A stretch of DNA of 64,000 nucleotides, from positions 133,847,886 through 133,911,885 of the forward strand of contig CM070902.1 in the NCBI GenBank assembly GCA_036417435.1. Direction: 5' to 3'. Below, piece by piece: positions 23,465 through 37,334 of the stretch (position 1 is its first letter; each line of letters opens with the position of its first letter). The stretch comes from Inia geoffrensis (lineage: Eukaryota; Chordata; Mammalia; Artiodactyla; Iniidae). The notes below the pieces were generated by a model that worked only from the letters and a program-made list of their open reading frames with translations, had not been told where the DNA came from and searched no databases. The translations under genes were made by a program, and so were the position numbers.

Positions 23465-23700
23465 TGAGTGCTCTCTGTTTACTGTGCACTTCAGCAGTCA
23501 TTAGCTCACTTAATCCTCATGTTAATCTTAGGGAATTGGTACTATCATTAGCACCACCCCTTTTAATGGCTGATGTATCTGAGACTCAGAGAGATTAAAT
23601 GACTTGCCCAAATGATCACAGCTAGGAAGTGGCAGAGCCCAGTTTGAACCCTCACTAACTCTAGAGACCATGCTCTTAACCAGCTTACTATGCCAGTAAC
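23465..23700 (-). repeat. MIR SINE, minus strand
   Basis: CTCACTTAATCCTCATGTTA, CAGAGAGATTAAATGACTTG and GGAAGTGGCAGAGCCCAG are in MIR order, ending near ATGCTCTTAACCAGCTTACT. Confidence 0.82.
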
Positions 23701-24899
23701 CAGAGTGTTCTGTCCTGTCCTGTATTGCTCAGCATCCTCTCTGCCTTCCCCCAAATTCAACGAAACCATGGTAGGAGACTGACAAACAGCAGTCTCCATT
23801 TGGAGACCTTGAGTCTGGTTGCTGTAGCGGAAGGTGGTAGAGGGGTCAGAGGTGCCCAGGGTGAGTTAACGGAGAACTAAGGTGAACCTTTTAAAGGAGC
23901 AAGGAAAGAATTCTGAGTGACTTGAGCCTCAATATATCTGGCAGGGACGAGGTTGATTGCAGTAGCATTTTGAATTAGTTCGAGGGAAAAAATATACAGA
24001 AAGGGAGATTGGTAGGTTTAAGGTAACCACCTATTGTATTACAGATTTACTTGTGTCAAATGCGTTTCTAAAATCTGGGCCTTTTGTAGTTTAGATATCA
24101 GATGTAACTCAAACTAGGGAAAATAAAACCATAGAATCAGGCCCTCCTTAAAGCCCAAAGCTTTCTGACCTGGTAATTTTGTAGGGAAGGACTTGCAAGA
24201 AAAACACTCTGAAATATAAAGAAGGAAATGTGATTCTGGTCGTTCCTTTATAGGCACTAAATCAGTACATGAAGAAATAGGACAGGAATCAAAGAAGATT
24301 AATTTTCCAAAACCTCACAAACAACCTAGTTCGCAAATAGGGAACAGCAACAATTTTTTTAAAAGTTGAAGATTGGAGGAGGGAGGCGGGCAAGGTGAAT
24401 TGTCTTCTCGGTGGTTGCTAGGGAGATTGACCTGAAAGCTTTGCAGATGGGAGCCCGAAACTCACTCCTACAAATGTGTGTATGTATCTCTGCTGGATCA
24501 CTTGTAGTTTCTCAGTAGAGCAAAAAGCAGAAGCCAGAGAACGATTTTGAAGCAGTGAGGTAAGGATTTGCTCAGCGTGCTTGCACAGATAGCACTCATG
24601 CAGCATGCACACAGACACTCAAGCTGTTTCAATTCTGCTCACAGCTAATGCAATCTATGTCTCACAAGTTCAGGACCTCTCTTTAGTTCCTTTCCTTGCA
24701 AAGTCCACCGTGCTATTTGATAGATGACCATATGCTTCCCAGGTATCCCTTTCTGATAAAAACTTCAGATTGCACCAGAATTCTCTGAATGTGTCTGATG
24801 AAAGATGTGGGAGCTCCCAGCATGTGGCAGCCTTTCAGATCCTACCATATTTACTAATTTATTCTTGTGGTGGTTTTCCTTAATATTTTAATAGGAACT

Positions 24900-25265
24900 T
24901 TTTCAAACAGAAAAGTTGAAAGAATTCCACAGGAAAAAGCCTCATCGCCAGATTATATTAACACTTTACTATACTTGCGTTACCATATGTCTGTTCATCT
25001 CTTCCTTGCTGTATCCATCTAGTAATTTGTCTTTTGTGCTTTTTATGTCAGTTGCAGATATCAGTGTACTTTCTCCTAAATACTTCAGCTTGTATGTCAT
25101 TAACTAAAGTTAAGTATTTATATACAGCGTATTCTTTTTTCCCTTCTGCCATAAAATTTACATGCCACAAAATGTACAAATCTTAAGTGGACTGGTGTGT
25201 TTTGACAATGCATACATCTGTGTAACCCAAACCCCTATTAAGTTACAGAACTAGTCTTAGGGTTA
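24900..25265 (+). repeat. Old LINE-1 fragments
   Basis: AGAAAAGTTGAAAGAATTCC to CCTAAATACTTCAGCTTGTA resembles an old L1 3' region. It is followed by AATGCATACATCTGTGTAAC, a second L1-style stretch. Confidence 0.5.
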
Positions 25266-25860
25266 TTTTTTGGTGTGAATGTGGGAAGATGATTAGAAGA
25301 TGAGTAAATAGACACATTTTTATTTTTCCTTCTTTCAGGGTGTCATTCCTGTTTTGTTTTGTTTTTTTAATTATAACATGAGTTGTATGTCCTTGATAAT
25401 ATCTCATTTTGTAGATTATTTAGGTAGTTTCTTGGGGTCTCAGACCAAAACCTTTGGGTAAGGTACGTTTTTCTTTACCTAGGTTTCTCTTGGATTGCTT
25501 TATTGAGTTTCTGGGATTTTCGACCTTTCCAAGATAATATTGAGTATTGTTTTAAAAATGACTTTTCCCATGATTGTTACAAACTAAAATTTCTTCTGTG
25601 TCTGTGACTAGGGATATGGTGACTGCTTTCCTAAAAATAAGCAAATCCTTCTTTACAGAGTGCTTTGAACACTTAGTCTGACTCCAAAATTATTTTAAAA
25701 ACTTTTTTTTTTGTGGCATTAGCCCTCCCCCCAAGTGAAGACACTTTGTGAGGAGTAAAGACCCTGTCCATTCTTTTAGACCTCCCTATTTTTGGGTAAC
25801 AGTAAAATGCCTGTGAAAGAGTATAACTAAACCACCCCCTGCTACTTTAAGAGTGTGTTT

Positions 25861-25980
25861 GGGAATTTCCTGGTGGTCCAGTGGTCCGTGCTTTCCCTGT
25901 CAGGGGCCTGGGTTCAATCCTTGGTCGGGGAACTGAGATCCTGTGAGCTGTGCAGTGCGGCCAAAAAAAAAAAAACCCCA
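25861..25980 (+). repeat. CHR-2-like SINE
   Basis: GGGAATTTCCTGGTGGTCCA head, GGGTTCAATCC box B, GCGGCC plus an A-tail. No clear target-site duplication was identified. Confidence 0.88.
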
Positions 25981-27362
25981 AAAAAGCAACATGCATATGT
26001 TAGAGGAATGCTAGGATGATTGGGTTGTGTTCTTCCAGGGTTATGCTGTGGAAGTCACCGGTAGCGAGGCAGGGGCTCTCCTGAAAGAAGTGGACTTAGT
26101 TGATGTCCCTCATGCTTCATGGGTGGGCCCCGGGCTCTCAGAGCCTCCCTCTTGGGCAGGATAAGAGAAGTCTTGGAGTGATGGCATATCTTCCCTGGCA
26201 GCGGATCTGCAGATAACCAGGGATCCCAAGCTGAAGTGAGACAAATTGTAATTTGTCAATCAAATGATCTGGTTGCATGTTACCTGCTTATTTCTGTTCT
26301 GTTATCCTCCAGATTTTGGTAAAGTCTAATGTGAATGTTCCTGTCATTTTTCAGCTATTTCATTGAAAGAGAATAGTTGAATCTATGATTGGCCCAGAGT
26401 TGTGCGGGAAGCAACATCCGCCTGAGGGCAGAGTGGGTGCAGCAGCCTTAATTAGTGGGAGGTCCCCTAAGAGGTTTTAAATTCAAAGGAATAAGACATC
26501 AAACAAGATATGTTCACTCTACCTTCATTTGAAGATCTCAGTTTAATTTCATCAAGGCTGTCAACCTAACAGATGTCCTTTTATTTAAATAAAGGTACTC
26601 AAATCTAGTCGTGCAGTCTCCCACCAGACTTCTAAAGAACCAGGACATTTGAGGAACAGTAAGTTCTGACCATTAATAGCAGCCACTGGCTTAATTCTTC
26701 ATATTTTCCAAAAACCACACCCGCCTGCTGGAGTAGATAGCTCAGGGAAGTTGGCTGGACTCACTGTGCCTTGGGAGTTTTTAATCCCAGAGCTTCTCCT
26801 AATGTTTTCTTCTGCTCTGCCATCTCTCTCACATCCTGTCCTTTTCCATTTATTTCACCCTAAAATTAAAGAATTGTAGTGTGAAGGCCATTATTCCATT
26901 GAAGATGCAGCTGGAACCAGTGACTGGCATGGTTTTTATGCCTCGTACAGCTCCTGAACTTCCACCAACACGTTCTGTTTTGCCACCCTTTTGAGGCTGT
27001 TGACTGTTAGTCCAGGCAAGGTATTGGAGATGGGGAAGCTGAGCCCTGGAGACAGCGGGTAACATGGTAGAATGCGCAGCACTGGAATATGCAGGTTGCC
27101 CCTTTGGGACGCTTCTCACCACACACTACATTATGCCAATCTTTTGGAATAAGGGAGTCAGGCATTAAAATTAGATAATTAAGAGATAAAAGTGGAGATT
27201 TTCCATCTTTCCCCTCAAGGCAAGTAAGCTGGTGAGAGAGAAATTTGGTGTTACTGAAAGACTTGTATATTCCAGAAGAAATTATTTCAGAAGTAACCCT
27301 TTAAATGAAACACTCCAAAATGAACTTTAAAATTCATCCTTTGTTTTTCTTGTTTAATAATT
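25981..27362. other. Intron 1 stretch, no feature seen
   Basis: No gene, RNA or repeat recognised. Confidence 0.5.
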
Positions 27363-27598
27363 CAGGGATTGACAAACCTTGTCTGTGAAGGGGCAGATGG
27401 CAAACATTTTAGGCTTTACTGCTCATGCATTCTTTGCTGCCACTACTCAACTTTGCAGCTCCTCCCTCACCTCTGCTGTTCCAGGACTGCAGCAGCTATA
27501 GACAATATGTACACCAGTGGGCAGTGTTCCAGTAAATGTTTACGAAAACAGGCAGCTGGGCCAGATTTGGCCCACAGGCCATACTTTGCCGACCCCTA
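27363..27598 (+). mobile_element. MER20-type hAT element, near full length
   Basis: It starts CAGGGATTGACAAACC and ends CTTTGCCGACCCCTAG, with internal AGACAATATGTACACCAGTG and GCCAGATTTGGCCCACAGGC. Both ends are present, so this is a near-complete copy. MER20 copies have been reported as regulatory elements in placental mammals; nothing here shows that for this copy. Confidence 0.8.
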
Positions 27599-27599
27599 G

Positions 27600-30500
27600 T
27601 CTAGTCCATTTTTTTGGTTTCTGCTAACTTTGTTCAGTGTACGTTTATAAGTTGGGATTAAAGCATTGGTTAATGTTATGTCAAATAGGAATGTTAACCA
27701 CCCCCACCCCCCGCCCCACGTTTGCCACTGGTAGCCTTGTTCTCCTTTAGTTTTACTCGCCACTGAAATTTCTGGGCTAATCATGTCAGGATACTAAGGG
27801 AGAGTTTGGGGTGGGGATGTTCAATTAAATGTTTCTTTTAAATTTACTACTGAACTTTTTCAGTCCTGGGATTGTGACTGCTGGCTCAGTAAACAGAATG
27901 ATACATTGGAGGTCTTGAAAAGAGTGTATAATCATTTGAATTAAGAAGTCAGGCCAGACTCTGCGCAGCAAGGCTTTGTAACGGGGGCTGTGGGTGCTGG
28001 GACTGCGCTCTTTGGGGCAGTGAGGAGGAAAGAGGGTGTGGGAGGAGTGATGAGTTTTGCTTTTGTGATCATCTGTGGCCACAGTTAAGTCCATTTACAT
28101 TCTAAACTTTGACATCCCCCCTCTGTTCATTGCCTAAAATTGACAGTTTTTGGGGTGCACCCTATTTGAGATCATTGTTTCAGGCTGAGGAAAGTCCATA
28201 GGCCGTATGAGGGGATTGTTGCCAGAAGAAAGGTCATTGAGGCCTAGGCCAGCCCAGCGGAGAGGATGACTGCAAAAAGCTGTCATCCCCACAAATAACC
28301 CAGAGTTCTGTGGACCCTTCCTATGAGAAATTTGGCGTTGGGGAACAAGGTGAGTTGTGTGCAAACACCCCATGGCCAGTGATCCCTTTCTCAGTGGGGA
28401 TATGGGGGTCCCATCTCCTTTTCCAGACTTCTGCTCATCCTTCAAGCTCAGATGTCACTGCTCTTAATTAAATCATCTAAGTCCCCTCCATTTAGACTTG
28501 GTGTTTTTCTCCCTTATTCTTTAGCGCTTGTAACCAGCCTCTACAATCACTCTTAGTGGTTCACCGCTTTTGTATTTCTCCCGCTAGATTGTGGCCTCCT
28601 TAATTCTTTTGTCCTTAGGTCTAGCACATAAAAATCAGTATTTACTGGAAACATATAGGTCTTCTGTTACCGTTCTGTGAGGATTAAGATCTTGAGTCGG
28701 GCTACCGAAAACCATAGATAGATAAGTGCATTAGTGCTCTTAAATAACTTTAAGTGGCATAAATAATATTTTAAATGCAATTTTGTTCGGAGGAAATATT
28801 TTATAATCAGAGGCCTTGTTTAATATGTTATCAGTGTATTGGTAATTTTGAATGTTTGCTTATCATTTCCTTACAATGGATATATTAGCCTCAGCTTTTC
28901 AGAGAGAGAGTTAAAAATGAAAATGTTAAAGCATTATAAAGGACATACTCTCTCAAAATCCTGAAGTGTACTTCTTTTCTTTTTTAAATAATTGAGCTCT
29001 CAGATTCTCATTTACTAGCATTGAAGAAGGTGGAGGGATGCTTTATTAAGTTTGACAAGTACCCCTTGTTTTATGCAAGTGAGCTGCCTGTTGGCAGTGA
29101 TGGGGAAAAGATGATCTAGTCTGCATATAAATGTTCCTGGCTGGGCCAAAATCCAGCCGAGAGAATCCTGACAAGCTTTGGAAGGCTCATAACACTGCTT
29201 AGCAGAGGTCGAAATGAAGGGAGACTTCTCCAGAAAAACAATGACTTACTGTTTAGCTTTAAGCCACTGCCAATTATAGTGGGTGGTAGGAGGTGAGCTG
29301 GGGTTAGGATGAAAATGAGAATATTTAGAAACATGTCATTGTTGCTCGTTGCCATATAAAATACCAATACATGTTTCCAGCTTTCTTCTCCTATAATAAT
29401 CTCCCTGTTCTTCCTACTTGAAATGTCTGTGGAATGAAATGGAATAGATAATGAGACTGCCTCTAGTTTTTAGGACATTAAGCTTTCTTTCTGTGAAAAC
29501 AAGTGTGGCATGTGCAGTTAACCAAAAGAAGAGAGAACTGTAAGTCAAGAGGTAAAGGGAAAAAAAAGTGCCGATGGTTCTGTAAAAACACTTACAGGAC
29601 ATCTTCTTACATTTTCATCGTCTGTTTTGTGTAATATGCAAGTAAGATTAAATATTCATGTGGCTTTAGTCCATGTGATTGTTAGAGCCTGGAAACTTTT
29701 TCAGTCTTAGAAGGTTTCTCTCTTGATATGTGTGTCCACAGCAGTCTGTTTAACTAGGTTTAAAATATAATTGGCAGTGATTTCTACTACTAACAGTCGT
29801 GTGTTGACTGGGGAATGGAGAATCGTTAAATTTAGTTTTTAGATATCCTCTCCTTTTATGGAATGAGCTTCCTTAAATGGATGGAGGAAGAGCCTTACAA
29901 TTTTGGTGGGTTTGTTTAGTAACCGAAAACTGTATTGGATCTCTGTGTACCCACTTAAAGAATAAGTGTTTCTTAATATTTTCTTCTTTAGAGCAATAAA
30001 TTGCATCTTGCCAGTTTCCTTATTATCCCATTGTTCCCCACTGTTCTTATCAATACACAGACATTGCTTTTCCTTTCATTTTCCAAGTGTAAGCCTTTTC
30101 CTGTTGCTTTTTGCTGTTGGTTAGCAAGTCTAAAGGCTGAGCATTTGTTCTGGCTGAAGCTGTATTTGGTACTTTGGCCCAGTTTCAAACAGTTCTTCTT
30201 ATCGTATGTGGTGCAATTGGTTTTCTGGAATGTGTTTTAGAAGTTCAGTCATTGGGAGGGACTCTTCCTTTGGAATGGTAAATCCTGTACAGTTTTCCAA
30301 GCTGTTCTATAGAATGTAATTTGTTTAATTTGGTGTGTGTGTTGGGAATTATCTGGTGCTTAAGCTGCTATAAAGTGACAAAAAATATCCACTTAGTATG
30401 TTTGATCTCTTATGACTGTAGAATTAGTCTCTTCTTTAAAAGAACAAAAAACAAACAAAAACAACAAAAAACTTGCTCCCGAATAATTTGAGAGAAGAGT

Positions 30501-30769
30501 TGCTTTTTAAATCCCTTTAGGGACATTTTAGCAGTCTCATGAGACACAAGATGAATTTGGAAATGATTTGTTTTTCTCTTGCTTTCTGTATGGTACTTGA
30601 AATTTTGATGTATTAGTCATTTAGAGGATTCTGTCCATAACTGCCTAGTTTTTAAATAATGACTGTCTTTTGAAAATGCTTCTGTTAACTTCAAGTTGTA
30701 TGATTTTCTTTAAAAAAAAAAAAAAGAAACCACTACTGTCTTTGCATCTGTATGCAGAATTCCATCCAT
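27600..30769. other. Intron 1 stretch, no feature seen
   Basis: No exon or clear repeat recognised. Short open frames have no recognisable product. Confidence 0.5.
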
Positions 30770-31330
30770 TCAGCCAGTATTCATTTAGCTTAATGGGATA
30801 GAGCTGGGTGCATAGTGAGGCACAGGCGAGAAAAGGTGACTGACCTTCTGCACATTCTTCATGGAGGTGGACGGTGGCGCCAGACATAGTTAAACAGATA
30901 AATGAACAGACAAGACAATTTTACTGATAAAAAGACAAAGCAGGGTGAAGTGCTAGAGAGCTCCTGCTGGGCAGGGAGAGTGGCCATTTAGGTGTGGGAC
31001 CTGTATGAGGAGCTGATAATTACCGGAGATATTAGTGACAACATTGTCCTCAGCTCTAGGACCGAGCATCCAGACAGGGATCAGCAACGCACAGCTGGAC
31101 CTATTCCAGGCATGGAAAGGCCAGTGTGGCTAGTAGTTGAGGAAGGGCATGGGGAGTGGAATAGATCTGGGAGGTAGCAGTTGAAAGGAAGGTGGGGATG
31201 GAGCCTTCCAGGCCAGGCTTCTGGATTTTAGTCTTGAATGCTAAGGGCAACCTATAGAGGGGGCTTTCAGCAGTGGAAGGAGCCACATAATCTGATTTGC
31301 ATTTTAAAATTATTTCTCTAGATCTTGTAT
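30770..31330 (+). repeat. Unnamed old mammalian interspersed repeat
   Basis: The wording CCAGGCATGGAAAGGCCAGT, AATCTGATTTGCATTTTAAA and GGATTTTAGTCTTGAATGC is that of a common diverged mammalian repeat. Related stretches lie near 32000-32330, 39990-40680 and 47480-47960. I cannot name the family with confidence. Confidence 0.4.
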
Positions 31331-33346
31331 TTTCTTTGTTTTTCCCACGATGCATTTACAGCAGCACAGAGAGATTTTTCATTGTGGGAGTTTTGTTGCT
31401 GAAGTTTTACTCCTAGAAACAGCTTATTAATATTGTTCTGAATCTTGTTGATTTAAAATTAAATGTGTATTTGCTATAAATGTTACCCAAACTTTTTTTT
31501 TCCCCTTTGGTGTAGTATGCTTTTATGATTAATTGAAGAATAAAACCTGTAACATTAACTGATAAACATGCGGCGTTAGCTGAGGCAGCTTTCATGGCTG
31601 ACCTAGGAAAGAATGATGTCAGCTTCCTTCTAGGTTTGAGTCATTTGATGGGTACAACAGTTCAGTAAAATCGGTTTTAGGTATCAGACAGTGAATCATA
31701 TTTTGTCATCAAATAATAAATAAGACTGGCAGAATTCTGCAGAACTCTGGATTGTTTGCAATTGAGTAATGCCGGAATATAATTGTTTTAGTCAAAGACG
31801 TGTATTAAGTAAGCATCACTATTTGCTAAGCTCTCAGGAATAGTCCTTGTCCTTAAGGAGCTCACTGTCTAACCAGGGAAATCTGTAGGCACGTATACAG
31901 TTCATCTTGTTTTTGTAAATGTAAACATGGGCAGATTGGCAAGAACAGAGGTATCCCAGAGAAAGAAATCATTCACAGCAGGAGATGGAAGGTGAGAGTG
32001 GAGGTCGAGGCTAGAGACAGTGATGTTTTGGATGGCTTTGAAAGTCAATTTAGGAGTTCATCAGGGAACTAGCAGAGAGAGGAGGGTTGTGCTTTCTCCC
32101 AGTTCCTTGTGTTCAGAGGGTTGAGAGGTGAGGGAGTAGGCCGAAAAGGGTTTGTGTCCATGAGGGGTTGAGGGGTAAGTGGAAGCCAGGTGGTGAAGGG
32201 TTGCTTGGCACACCTACCCCTCAGGTTTAATCCTGTAGGCAGCAGGGGACTCGGAAGCCTTGTCAAATGGGTGAATAACAAGATCAGATTCATGATTTTT
32301 AGAAAGAGGCAGCTTTGTGGAGCGCATAGCCCAGGATGAGGAGAAGTGAGGAAGTCCACACAACACTTCATTTGAATTTTGGATGCTTAATTGATTTAAT
32401 GCCCCATTTTTTTAAAGTTGAGTATGAATTAAATGAGGCAAGCATTAAAACAAGCAAACAAAACTTTAAGCTTGCTTGTCTACATTCTTTCCTAGTTTGT
32501 GACCGCAGCATTCTTTTAATTTGTGCCTGTAATGATACAGACTTTCACCAGCCTCATTATTTTATAGGTATGTGATGTGGTCCTTCATGGTCAGTTGAGT
32601 GTGCAAGAAGAATGGCCTGGGAATGAGGCCAGAGCTCTGGTTGATCCTAGTACAGACCAGACTTGGAGGAAGAGCCAACAGCTCCTACCCGTGTTTCTGA
32701 TGGGTGCCAAAGGGGCACTGCCAACCAGCAGGCCGTCAGAGGCGAGGTGGCTGTGATCATCAGGGGTCTGTATAACTAAAGGGGGAGATGTAAATAACTA
32801 GTCAGGGGGCAGATTTATCTCTAGTGATCCTGTTTCCACTGTGGTGAGTAACTTCTTTGTCCTTTCAGTTAACTGCAGGTGAGTACTGTCAGCATTTTAG
32901 GGAACCCTTCTCAGAAACTAAGTTTTCTGGAATTTGGCAGTAACAATAAGACGTTCTCATTTCAAATAACATTAAAAGCAAATACTTTATTAACTGCCAG
33001 CTATGTGCATCATCAAAATCTTTGAGAGTGGGAGTGATTTCTTCTCCCTGGTGTGGTTTGTATAATTGTCATTGGCGTGATGGCCTTCTTCCATCAGTAC
33101 TAGTTTGCTGTTTTTTTAAAATGTGTTTGGAAGGCACAGGACTTGGGGTGCTGCACATGGGAATGCATTAGCTCATTCGTCTCCTTCCCCCTCATCCCAC
33201 TTTTGTTGGGGCTGTGCATCCCCATCCACACCGTTTCCCCCATGTCCCCTCTAAGGACCGAGTAGTGAGAGGACAAGTTCTTGTGCTTTTCCATCTATAG
33301 GGCAAAAAAATTCCCCTCAAAATATATTTATATGATTAGAAAAACT

Positions 33347-33474
33347 GTTTTTTTATTTTTTGGCCTTGCCACGAGGCTTGAGGGATGAATCTTAGTTCCC
33401 CGACCAGGGATTGAACCCAGGCTATCAGCAGTGAAAGCGGGGAGTCCTAACCACTGGACTGCCAGGGAATTCCC
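33347..33474 (-). repeat. CHR-2-like SINE, minus strand
   Basis: T-run, TTTTTTGGCC, reversed box B GGGATTGAACCC, right end GCCAGGGAATTCCC. Flanks TATATGATTAGAA / TATGTGATTTATT form an imperfect target-site duplication. Confidence 0.9.
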
Positions 33475-36400
33475 TATGTGATTTATTAAGAAGAACAAAA
33501 TGGGTTATAGTGAGACTACTCCAATTAAAAAACAGCAGCTGCTGGTGTTTGAACTTTGGAACAGTCTTCAATGCAGTTTTATGAAGGTGGGTCTGTAATT
33601 ATTATTTAGCAACAATCTAAGACTGAGTTCAGGGTCCGAAATCAATTTTCAGAGGTTCTAATGAGAGTTATTGCCAAAATGAGCAACACCCCAATATTTC
33701 TTTACCCCTGATCTTGATACTGTTATATGGATATGAGATTATTTCTTTTGGTTTTAATTAGAGCATTTAACTACACAAATAATGAATGAACACTTCCTTG
33801 TGAAAAGCACATTAAAACAGAATTTTAAAGCAAGAAACTCCCTAAACCACCAAACTACCACCTACTCCCTCCACCCTGATCTGGTGCTCCTTCTTCATAG
33901 ATTTTTGTAAAGTACATCCTTTCAGACCTTTGCTCCACATTAATATTCCTGCAGAGGACCTGGCAGATTCATTTTGAAAAGTAAATTAGCATGTCAGTCG
34001 TTAAAAGTGAAGTGACTCACATTTTTCCCCCCAAGCTTGCCCAGGTAGAGGCTGTTTCAATTTAAAACTCATAATATGCCTTTAAGGTATATAAAATATC
34101 TTAAAGGTTGATTGAATTTTGCAAAATGGAGTCACAACTCTTCTGGTATTTTAATGAGGCTGAGCATTTTGTGGCAAGCAGAAGTGAGTAGCAGAGAGAG
34201 CTGTTAGAGATGATCCTTTAGGAGCTCCTCCAGTAAAACACCTGTGACATACTGCTATTTTGTCATTTCGCTTTGGCTGGTATTTATTTTTTATATCATA
34301 TTAGATTTTTTAGGATTAAATGATGTTTTCTTTATATTTATTGTGTGTGTTAAGTGGTGGGGCAGGTAATGAAGATGATATCCTTGAAAGATTTAGCTGA
34401 GTGATTTTTATCATGAGAAAGCCGGTTGTGAATTCTTTCACGTGCACAGAGCGGGAGACGAAAACATTTTCCATTCTTTGAAGCAACATTTCTTCTGCCT
34501 TCAAACATGGAGCCACTTTGATTTCTCATTTTAAAATGCATTTATGAGTGATACGGTTTAATGACCAAAAAAAGTTGGACATTTTTTCATAAAGCCAATG
34601 TGCAAAATGTTCTCTGATCCCTGGATTGTAGGAGTAGAGGACATAGAAACAGAGGCCAGAAGATGGACTTAAAAAGTCAACAGGGATGGCTTCCCAATTA
34701 AAAAAGTCACTTGCGTGACGAATAATCACCCAAGCCTGCTGTCCTTTTGCCTCTGTCACTTTGTGACGAATGTCTCCACTCTCTAATCCAGAGTTGCCTA
34801 TCTTTTGTGAACAGACTTATGATTTTTATGTTTTGCTCTATCCTTTGTACGTTCAAACCAGAATGGCATAGTGCTGCTAAAACAGTGGAAAGACTCGTTC
34901 TTTTCGAGAATTAATGCACCCTGTCGATTTCAGGATTTACCCTGTCCTTCCCGCCAAATGTCTCTTCCATGCCCATGAAAATAAATACACAGGAGAAATT
35001 GCACTCTGTCCTCCGAGAGAGAATTTAACTTTTAAACTTGAGTCGGTCACATCCATCAGAGGAAGGTCTGTGCAAAGTGACCAGTCAAGGGTGATAAATG
35101 GGTAGTCAGCTGTGCACAGCCTGCCCTGTGGGCTGAGTTGCCATGGAAGCGCCTGGTGGCATTCGGGGATCCTGCATGACTAACCTAGATTAGCAGCAGG
35201 GCCCTTGGGCTCAGCCTGGGGAAGGTGCTTACAGCCAGATGATAGCAGAGCCAGCACGCCCCCCCCAAATCCCAGGCCCAACTTGGGCCTTCCTTCCCCT
35301 CCTTCCACATAGGCTCTTTCCTTTTCTGGTGCAGGAGAAAGAGAAAAAGGGGGATGGATCACTCTCACTAATCCTTACAGAGCTGTGATTTCTTCATTTT
35401 ATCTCAATGCTCTAATGCATGGGCCCATACCCCCAAGGAGAAGCATTTGAAAAGTGGGAGTAAATGTGCCCTGACAGGCCCCAGCATGGGGTTGACCAGA
35501 TGACTGCATTCAGGGGCTGACTGGGCAGTTCTGGATTCCTCAGGAGTTTCACCACCTCTCTGAAAGCGAGCGCACCCTGGCAGGTTTTAGCTTTCCAAGC
35601 TTTGTTCAGGCTCCCGTGATGCTGATGGAGAGTGGTGGAATTCTGTCAGTGAAAACATCTGTGGCGCAGCCCACCTTAGTAATGGCTTGTGAGCCTCATA
35701 TGTCACTGCTCTCTCTCACCAGGCACTGGAAATTGAAGCCCGTGGTTTCCCCCATCGGTCTTTCTAGTTCACTTAATGGTAAGAAAAAAAAAATGTGGTA
35801 GAGGAGGTGGTTTGATGTATTTTACAGAAATCTTTCCGAGGCATCGGTGTTGAAATTTGCAGGTGGTGGACAGTAGTATATGATCCAAAAGCAAGAACCT
35901 GCCTACTGCAAAGTAAAGTTATTCCCTATCTAAAAATATTTTTGCACACTTTTGGTGGAACTCATGGATGTCTGCTGGGTGGTCCGACTTTGCACCCGCC
36001 CCCCCTCCCTGGGGGGGGGGCACGTCAGCACATGGACTTGTTTTTGAATGCAGCCAGCTGCTTCACATCACCATGTGACTTGTCCACCCCCCCTCCCCCC
36101 AGGTGGGGAGTCCTGGGCTGACCAGAAGGCTGGCACTGAGGCCCTAGGAACATGGCCTAGGTCAGCCAGCCAGAAGTTAATGGGATTGGAGCCCAGTATC
36201 GGGCATATATAATGGCTACTTTAGTGCAAGTTTATTTATAGCCTGTTCTTGAAAGAAATTAACGGGAAGAGCCCCTTAGCACATTAGAGATGACTTGTGA
36301 ATCCAGAGGTTATTTTGGGGTCAGTGACCTTAAATCTGTAAACTTAAAAAAGGCTCTAACATAAGAATTGTAGCACAGTTTTTATAATTTGAAGAGTAAC

Positions 36401-36984
36401 TTCATGCTGTCATGCCCCTCCCCTCCCACCCCCCACCCCCCAACCCCCACAGTTAAGAGGGCCTTCTGTTGGGTCCATGGGCAGGGACACATTTAAGGGA
36501 ACATGTGTTTTATGACTCTGAGATGCTCTGCTGGCAGGGATAATACCTGAATTGTCGACGTGTACCTCTTTGAGACTAAGGGATTATAAGCAATTATGAG
36601 TGATTGTAAATTAGCACATTTTAGCACGCCTTCTTTGTTCTATTTAATATAGCCTGAAAGCTTTACTAGCCACCGAACTGTGACTCAGAACGGAAGCTTT
36701 GGTGTCAGGCGGCTTGCACTTGAATTTTCAGGTCTACCGTTTAATAGCAAATTAATCTCTGAGCCTTATTTTTTTTCACCTGGGAAACGGGATTAATCAT
36801 CTCCCTCTCACAGAGTAGTTGTGAATATTAAATAGGAGGCTGATGTGATTTGCCTAAAGCTGTGCCCACTGATTCGCAGGTGCTAAGTGGGGGCTGTCCT
36901 TGGCTCTGGTGCTCTCATAATTGCTATTGTTTCTTGGTAAGCCTGAAGCGATCCACACAGCCCCCAAAGACTGTGCTCTCTTGT
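33475..36984. other. Intron 1 stretch with C-rich tracts
   Basis: No gene. Three C-rich tracts cluster at 35999-36020 (C7-TCCCT-G10), about 36087-36102 and 36415-36448. The last has six C-runs and fits a minus-strand G-quadruplex. Confidence 0.55.
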
Positions 36985-37130
36985 ACTCTTCAGAACCACC
37001 TAGAAACTTGTTTAACGTTCAGATATCAGGTGCCACATCAGATTGAATCAGAAACCCTGGGGGCAGGTCTCTATGATCTGTGTTTGAACAAAAGTCCTCC
37101 AGGTGCCTCGATGCTCACTGAAGTTTGATA
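36985..37130 (+). repeat. MER5A-like hAT element
   Basis: GAACCACCTAGAAACTTGTT, TTGAATCAGAAACCCTGGGG and TCCTCCAGGTGCCTCGATGC are in MER5 order. It is degenerate. Confidence 0.55.
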
Positions 37131-37183
37131 ACCTCTTATCTAATGCAAAGAGCCATGTAGAAGTCAGTGAAGGAGAACTTGTA

Positions 37184-37332
37184 CAGTCGTCCCTTGGTAC
37201 CTGCAGGGGACTGGTTCCAGGACTGCTGCTGACATCAAAATCCATGGATGTTCAAGTCCCTCATATGAAATGGCCTAGTATGGTCCTTCCAAGTTTGTGA
37301 GTTCCACATCCCCAGACATGGAGGGTCAACCG
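37184..37332 (+). mobile_element. Tigger-type (TcMar) miniature element
   Basis: It begins CAGTCGTCCCTTGGTACCTG and ends ATGGAGGGTCAACCG, with internal AAAATCCATGGATGTTCAAG. TA dinucleotides flank it at 37182-37183 and 37333-37334, as expected for mariner-type insertion. Only the two ends are joined; no transposase remains. Confidence 0.75.
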
Positions 37333-37334
37333 TA

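Noticed and set aside
36440..36452. Polypyrimidine tract plus CAG looking like a 3' splice site
   Set aside because: No open frame with AFF1 similarity and no matching donor downstream; more likely a simple C-rich tract.
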